Assembly: GCF_004006665.1 (NCBI RefSeq)
Contig: NZ_QOCL01000004.1
Span: 62,001 to 126,000 of the forward strand
Source of the DNA: Halobacteriovorax sp. HLS
GTDB taxonomy: Bacteria; Bdellovibrionota; Bacteriovoracia; Bacteriovoracales; Bacteriovoracaceae
Direction of reading: 5' to 3'
Length of the DNA stretch: 64,000 nucleotides
The notes under the pieces were generated by a model. It searched no databases and was not told the DNA's origin. It worked only from the letters and a program-made list of their open reading frames with translations. Below are positions 59,906 to 64,000 of the stretch, piece by piece; the stretch's first letter is position 1, and every line of letters begins with the position of its first letter. Both the position numbers and the translations under genes were made by a program.

Positions 59906-62900
59906 ATCAAAATCTGGTTAAAATTATTTCTTTTATTCATTCTATCAAGCGCAACTTTTTCACAAGTTGATGATCTGTTTCAAGAATCAATGGATAAGTT
60001 TGAAAAATATTGTGTTGACCAAAATGATGAGATCAGACTCGATGTCTTTGTAAAAGATGAAATGTATTCTTGTAAAACAGAGTTTGAATATATTCAAAAA
60101 GAATTTGAGGCCCGTGAATCCTTAATGTCACAGCATCCAGAGATATATGAGCAATATCAAAATTGTATTAAGAATAAAGACGCTTCAAAAGTAAGTGACT
60201 TTGCTGAGAGTGTTGAAGATATTGCTGAAAAGGTCAGTTGCCTCGCAGAAGAAAAGAAAGATTTTGAAAAAGATTGTTCAAAAGCATGGCAGTGTAACAA
60301 GTTTAGAGCAGTACTAGATGTCATTGAGGTCTTACCTGGACCAATAGAGCGTCCAGTAGAAAGATATATTCAATCTGAAGCAAGACAAAAAGGGCTCTCT
60401 TCTGATTGTCTCTCGGATGATAAGTCCAATTGTATGGAGGACTTTGTAAATGCTTTAATGGATAATTTGTGGTCGTCTGCTACTAGTATCTTAAATCTTG
60501 CAAAAAGTGGATTTAAGTCTCTTTTTAATATGGATAAGTTCTTTAGTGATGAAGCGGATAAGCAGAAAGTAAAAATGAACCAGACCGTAGAAGATGTAGA
60601 GACTTTTCTAGATTCTCCTGGAAAGTGGATTTCAAACTTCTTAGACAAATTGAAAAGTGGTGTTGATAAATGGGTTCGATCATCTGTCTTTTGTCAGGAG
60701 TGGGAATATAATAGTGACATTCGTGAACGTGGAGGAGTTGTTGATTCAAGCTCTGGAGCACTAAGGACTTGTACTAAACCTCTAGATAATTATGATTGTA
60801 TTGATTGCGATGATAAAATTAATGCTACTTGTATCGCTCTGGGGGGGCTTACTGCGGAGCTTGGTGTTGCTTTCTTTACTGCCGGAATAGGTACTGCTGC
60901 AAATTTTGCAGCAAGAGCTGGAGCAAAAAGTTTGGCCATCGTTTCAGCTAAAGTTGGTACAAAGATAAAAGCTGTTGCACCTAGTTTTTCTAAAGGAAGT
61001 AAGGCGAAGGTTGCTCAAACATCTAGAGCAGCTGCTCTGATGTCCAAGGGAATATCTAAGTCTACAGAAATGGCAAAACTTATGTATTCAGTATCAAGTG
61101 CTAAGGCAAAAAAGTTTAAGGCCAGGGCAGATGCTTTAAGCTTAGCTGTAAAGAATACAAAAGTAGTAAAGGTGACTGCTCTTGTTATTGAAAAAGGGAA
61201 TGTTCCTGCCAGAATAAGCGAGAAGATCGGAGAAAAGGGAGCCTTGTTAGCTGCTAAAGTCACTTCGAAAGTTGGAAAAGGAACTGTGAAAAAGGAAGCA
61301 GACCTTTTACTTAAGGCATCTAAAAAATCTAAAACCTCATCTAAAGCTAAAGACTTTGTCGATGAAAGAACACATGGGAAAAAGAGAGTCGTTGGTCATA
61401 CAGCCAAAGGAAAGAAGCATTATGATAGAGGGGAGAAAGCTACATCTGGAGGAGAGACTCTAGGATCTAGTAATTCGCACTCTGATCATGGTGCTCATTC
61501 TAATAATAAAAGTAGTGATAGTAGTGGAAGAGGAAGTCGTGAGAGAGTTTCTAGAGAGAAACCTCGTAAAGATGATAATCTAACTAGAGAGAAAACTGAA
61601 AGAGAAAGAGTCACCCTTGATAAAAAGAAGAGTGAAGATGCCAAAAGTTTAACAGAAAAGAAAAATCGTGAAGATGAAAGAGTCGCTATTGAAAAGAAAA
61701 AGAAAGAAGATGAAAGAATAGCTGCTGAGAAGAAAAAGAAAGAAGAACATCACGAAGAAGAAAATGATAAGAAAAATGGAAAAACCAGTATTGTAAAGGT
61801 TGCAGCATCTGTTGTTGCTGTAGACTTGGCTGCAAAGGGAGTGAATATATCTCGTGAAGAAGCTCAGCAAGAGATAGAAAGATTGAAGGAAAAGCGCTTA
61901 AGAAAGAACGATAAGTTTTCTAATAATTTAAATTCAGCGAAAGAAGTTCTTGGAATAGATGATAAGACAAGTTCTCCTACTGATATCACTAGAAAGGCCG
62001 ATGCTTTAACAAAGATGTATTCGAATGCGAATAAGGAAACGATTGTATCGAGTATCCAAAAAGCAAATCCTAATATGAGTCGTAGAGATGCAGAAAATGC
62101 TTTCTCTCAAAGAAGAAATAACGTTATAAAAGCAAGAGATTATATTAATACCGAAGCTGCAGTTGAAAGCACTAGTGTTGCTAAACGTGAGAAGGTTGAT
62201 AAGTTAAGAAATCAGCTAGAGCAAATTAAGACTCAAGGGAAAATTAGTTCTCTTAATACTGAAATTGAAGATTTGAAAAAGCAAAGCCTAAAAATTAATG
62301 AAGATGTGCAATCTGAGATAGGCGACACTAGAGAAGTTGTAGCAAATAGGGCCGCCACACCTTCAAGCTCTACTCGTGCCCCAATTGAATCTTCTAGGAC
62401 TTCATTGGCTGCACCTTCTAGTGGTAGAGCAGTATCAAGTGCAGCATCAGCAAACACTTCTTCTGCTTCAGCATCAAGTTCTTCTGAGAGTATAGGAAGT
62501 GAGCACTCTGGAGAAAACTCTACTCATGAAAGTAATCATCAAGGAAGTGTTGCTGTTGACTCTCTTGAGGGAGCAGAGAATTTAAATGAAATAGATTCTC
62601 TTCATGATGCAACAGATGAATTAGTTGTTGAAAGTGATCTCACTGAACTAAAAGTTGAGGATGAAAGTGTAGCGCGTAAGAAAAGCTCTAACTTAAAAAA
62701 TTTACTTAATCTGATATCAAAAAATAAAATGAAAATAGAAAAGAATGTTACTCTAGATTTGGATGTGTCTAAAGTTAAGGCCCAGAGTGAACAAATAAAA
62801 TCCAAGTTAATAAAGTTAAAATTACTATCTATAAAAAAATCTTTAGCGCAAAAGAAGGTGACCTACACAACTGGAAAAGGAAGACTTGAAGTTTATCATT

Positions 62901-63010
62901 TTGATGATGAAGTATTTCCAATAGTTGTTTCAGAAAAAGGGGAATTAGAGCTTCTAAATAATACGGAGTCACAAGTGATCATTCAAAGCTCAATTGACAC
63001 GATCGAATAA
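59906..63010 (+). CDS. Giant secreted low-complexity protein, apparent AUC start
   Basis: Open frame of about 1034 codons. The first ATG is at 59990, but the frame runs upstream to a TAG at 59894-59896 and encodes a textbook signal peptide, MKIWLKLFLLFILSSATFS if ATC at 59906 is read as Met. No ATG, GTG, TTG or CTG lies in that stretch; GAGAGAGG sits at 59896-59903, and a second ATC is at 59912. The mature N-terminus is Cys-rich (about a dozen in 300 residues). A hydrophobic Ala/Gly region near 310-345 follows, then a Lys/Glu/Arg rod, a Ser/Ala-rich linker and a basic helical end. No family recognised. It is likely surface or periplasmic. Confidence 0.75.
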   Translation: MKIWLKLFLLFILSSATFSQVDDLFQESMDKFEKYCVDQNDEIRLDVFVKDEMYSCKTEFEYIQKEFEARESLMSQHPEIYEQYQNCIKNKDASKVSDFAESVEDIAEKVSCLAEEKKDFEKDCSKAWQCNKFRAVLDVIEVLPGPIERPVERYIQSEARQKGLSSDCLSDDKSNCMEDFVNALMDNLWSSATSILNLAKSGFKSLFNMDKFFSDEADKQKVKMNQTVEDVETFLDSPGKWISNFLDKLKSGVDKWVRSSVFCQEWEYNSDIRERGGVVDSSSGALRTCTKPLDNYDCIDCDDKINATCIALGGLTAELGVAFFTAGIGTAANFAARAGAKSLAIVSAKVGTKIKAVAPSFSKGSKAKVAQTSRAAALMSKGISKSTEMAKLMYSVSSAKAKKFKARADALSLAVKNTKVVKVTALVIEKGNVPARISEKIGEKGALLAAKVTSKVGKGTVKKEADLLLKASKKSKTSSKAKDFVDERTHGKKRVVGHTAKGKKHYDRGEKATSGGETLGSSNSHSDHGAHSNNKSSDSSGRGSRERVSREKPRKDDNLTREKTERERVTLDKKKSEDAKSLTEKKNREDERVAIEKKKKEDERIAAEKKKKEEHHEEENDKKNGKTSIVKVAASVVAVDLAAKGVNISREEAQQEIERLKEKRLRKNDKFSNNLNSAKEVLGIDDKTSSPTDITRKADALTKMYSNANKETIVSSIQKANPNMSRRDAENAFSQRRNNVIKARDYINTEAAVESTSVAKREKVDKLRNQLEQIKTQGKISSLNTEIEDLKKQSLKINEDVQSEIGDTREVVANRAATPSSSTRAPIESSRTSLAAPSSGRAVSSAASANTSSASASSSSESIGSEHSGENSTHESNHQGSVAVDSLEGAENLNEIDSLHDATDELVVESDLTELKVEDESVARKKSSNLKNLLNLISKNKMKIEKNVTLDLDVSKVKAQSEQIKSKLIKLKLLSIKKSLAQKKVTYTTGKGRLEVYHFDDEVFPIVVSEKGELELLNNTESQVIIQSSIDTIE

Positions 63011-63011
63011 A

Positions 63012-63042
63012 TTGTACGAAATGTGACTTATTCTGCTAGTAT
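63012..63042 (+). promoter_or_regulatory. Possible promoter giving a leaderless exporter mRNA
   Basis: TTGTAC (63012-63017), 19-base spacer, extended -10 TGC-TAGTAT (63034-63042). The start of RNA would fall within a base or two of the ATG at 63049. Confidence 0.35.
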
Positions 63043-63048
63043 GGCAGG

Positions 63049-64000
63049 ATGAGAGAATTAATTTTTAAGAAGCTATTACCCTATATAATCCCATACAGAA
63101 CCAAAATTATAGGAGCATTTTTGCTCTCCTTTGCAATTGCTGGTCTTGGTGGAGCGCAAATCAGATTGGTTAAGCCAATATTTGATTCTGGATTAGGGGA
63201 GTATTCTACTTTAGAGGATGTTCTTAAGCTTGCGGGTCTTTTGGTTGGAATAGGACTTTTGCACTTCCCATCGAGATTCTTTCATTTTTACTGGTTGCGT
63301 TATATATCTGATAGAGCGACGTTAAAAATCAGAGAAGATATTTTTCAAAAGCTTCAATCGCTTCCAGTCTCGTACTTTGCTAAGAAAAAGCAAGGAGAGC
63401 TAATTTCTAGCATCTTAAATGATACTCAAATCTTTTCTTATGGTTTTAAGGCATCTATCGATGTGATTCGTGAGTCGTTAAAAGCAATAGTCTACCTTTC
63501 AATGGCCTTTTGGAGTGATTGGCAACTAACGCTTGTAATTTTCATTATTGCACCATTTCTGGCCCTCATCTTTTCTAAAAGTGGAAAGTCGGTAAGGAAA
63601 AATCAGTCTAGTGTTCAAGAAGAGCAAGCTCAATTAACTCACAATATCTCAGAAGGGATTCTTGCTCAAAAAATTACCAAAGCATTTAATCTTCAGAACT
63701 TTGTCAATACAAGATTCAGTAAGGCACAAGAGCGATTTTTTGGAGCCCAGATGAGAACAACTTTTATAGAAGAGTTTGCTCATCCTCTTGTAGAAATAGT
63801 CGGTACTTTTGCTTTTGCTGGCCTGATAGTTTTTGCTCATTACAGGCTACAAAATGGAACGACTATTGGAGCATTTATCTCTTTTGCTACAGCTCTTGCT
63901 CTATTTATGGATCCTTTAAGAAAATTTTCTCAAGCCAATATCAAACTCTCTCAAGCCAGTGCGGCATCGGACAGGATCTTCGAATTACTTGATTCTGATA
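63049..64000 (+). CDS. MsbA-like ABC exporter, N-terminal membrane part (cut by window end)
   Basis: The first 317 residues are visible; the ATPase half lies beyond the window. The order fits a type IV ABC exporter: TM1 near 15-38 (IIGAFLLSFAIAGLGGAQI), TM2 near 60-80, coupling helix (LKIREDIFQKLQSLPVSYF, then KKKQGELISSILNDTQIF), TM3-6 through GTTIGAFISFATALALFMDP. The segments VSYFAKKKQGELISSILND and RTTFIEEFAHPLVEIVGTFA resemble MsbA. It probably flips lipid A core or another lipid; the name needs the missing half. Confidence 0.85.
   Translation, partial: MRELIFKKLLPYIIPYRTKIIGAFLLSFAIAGLGGAQIRLVKPIFDSGLGEYSTLEDVLKLAGLLVGIGLLHFPSRFFHFYWLRYISDRATLKIREDIFQKLQSLPVSYFAKKKQGELISSILNDTQIFSYGFKASIDVIRESLKAIVYLSMAFWSDWQLTLVIFIIAPFLALIFSKSGKSVRKNQSSVQEEQAQLTHNISEGILAQKITKAFNLQNFVNTRFSKAQERFFGAQMRTTFIEEFAHPLVEIVGTFAFAGLIVFAHYRLQNGTTIGAFISFATALALFMDPLRKFSQANIKLSQASAASDRIFELLDSD

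Overview
The window is AT-rich, gene-dense chromosomal DNA from a didermic (Gram-negative) bacterium. It encodes LolB-, LptF-, MsbA- and RodZ-like envelope proteins, several lipoproteins, outer-membrane barrels, chemotaxis and c-di-GMP-type signalling proteins, and an AT-rich codon pattern. The mix fits a Bdellovibrionota predator of the Bacteriovorax/Halobacteriovorax type. That placement is inferred from gene content and style; no 16S gene is present to prove it. No insertion sequence, integrase, prophage, CRISPR array or rRNA was seen. One tRNA (Leu, UAG) is present.

Layout. 1-2.9 kb: the end of a CheW-domain protein, an HD-GYP protein facing it, a degenerate SpoIIE-type phosphatase and a secreted protein. 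2.9-9.6 kb (minus strand): a tight cluster of a PhaR-type regulator, an outer-membrane barrel, two ArsA/Get3-like ATPases, glutamate-cysteine ligase, cystathionine beta-synthase and cystathionine gamma-lyase/synthase. It carries reverse transsulfuration into the first step of glutathione synthesis. 10.1-16.4 kb: a TPR lipoprotein overlapping a LolB candidate, then a peptide ABC transporter with binding protein and two permeases but no ATPases nearby. 16.4-20.2 kb: two unrecognised genes, one with a decayed HD-GYP-like region and one a 902-residue coiled-coil protein with five exact 14-residue repeats. 20.2-23.1 kb: tRNA-Leu, a pilin-like protein, trpS and a lipoyl-less acyltransferase.

23.2-26.9 kb holds three overlapping radical SAM genes whose extra cysteine motifs lie in front of the radical SAM motif; no substrate peptide is visible. 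26.9-30 kb (minus) is the standard rplU-rpmA-obgE-rsfS-rlmH block. 30-36.8 kb: an unknown gene with a possible sigma-28 promoter, lgt, a dicarboxylate/glutamate symporter, an MltD-type lytic transglycosylase and a possible flavoprotein. 37-39.6 kb: two paralogous outer-membrane proteins with matching promoters. 39.6-46.2 kb: trmL, pepA, lptF, rodZ, a PilF-like TPR lipoprotein and an RlmD-like RNA methyltransferase. 46.2-50 kb: a Trk/Ktr potassium channel and its RCK subunit, followed by a membrane HAMP-PAS sensor without an output domain. 50-59.2 kb: lepA, an unknown gene, an LPG-synthase-like membrane protein, ugd, a nitrilase, a GNAT, a NifU-type protein, rsmE, and a very small SF2 helicase coupled to recO. 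59.2-64 kb: a small secreted protein, a giant secreted low-complexity protein whose signal peptide appears to begin at AUC, and the membrane half of an MsbA-like exporter.

The most unusual items are the apparent AUC start of the giant secreted protein, the radical SAM triplet, the 332/902-residue gene pair with the 14-residue repeat, the small helicase-recO pair, and a palindrome that encodes the last residues of two convergent genes. All function calls rest on motif reading; no database search was possible.
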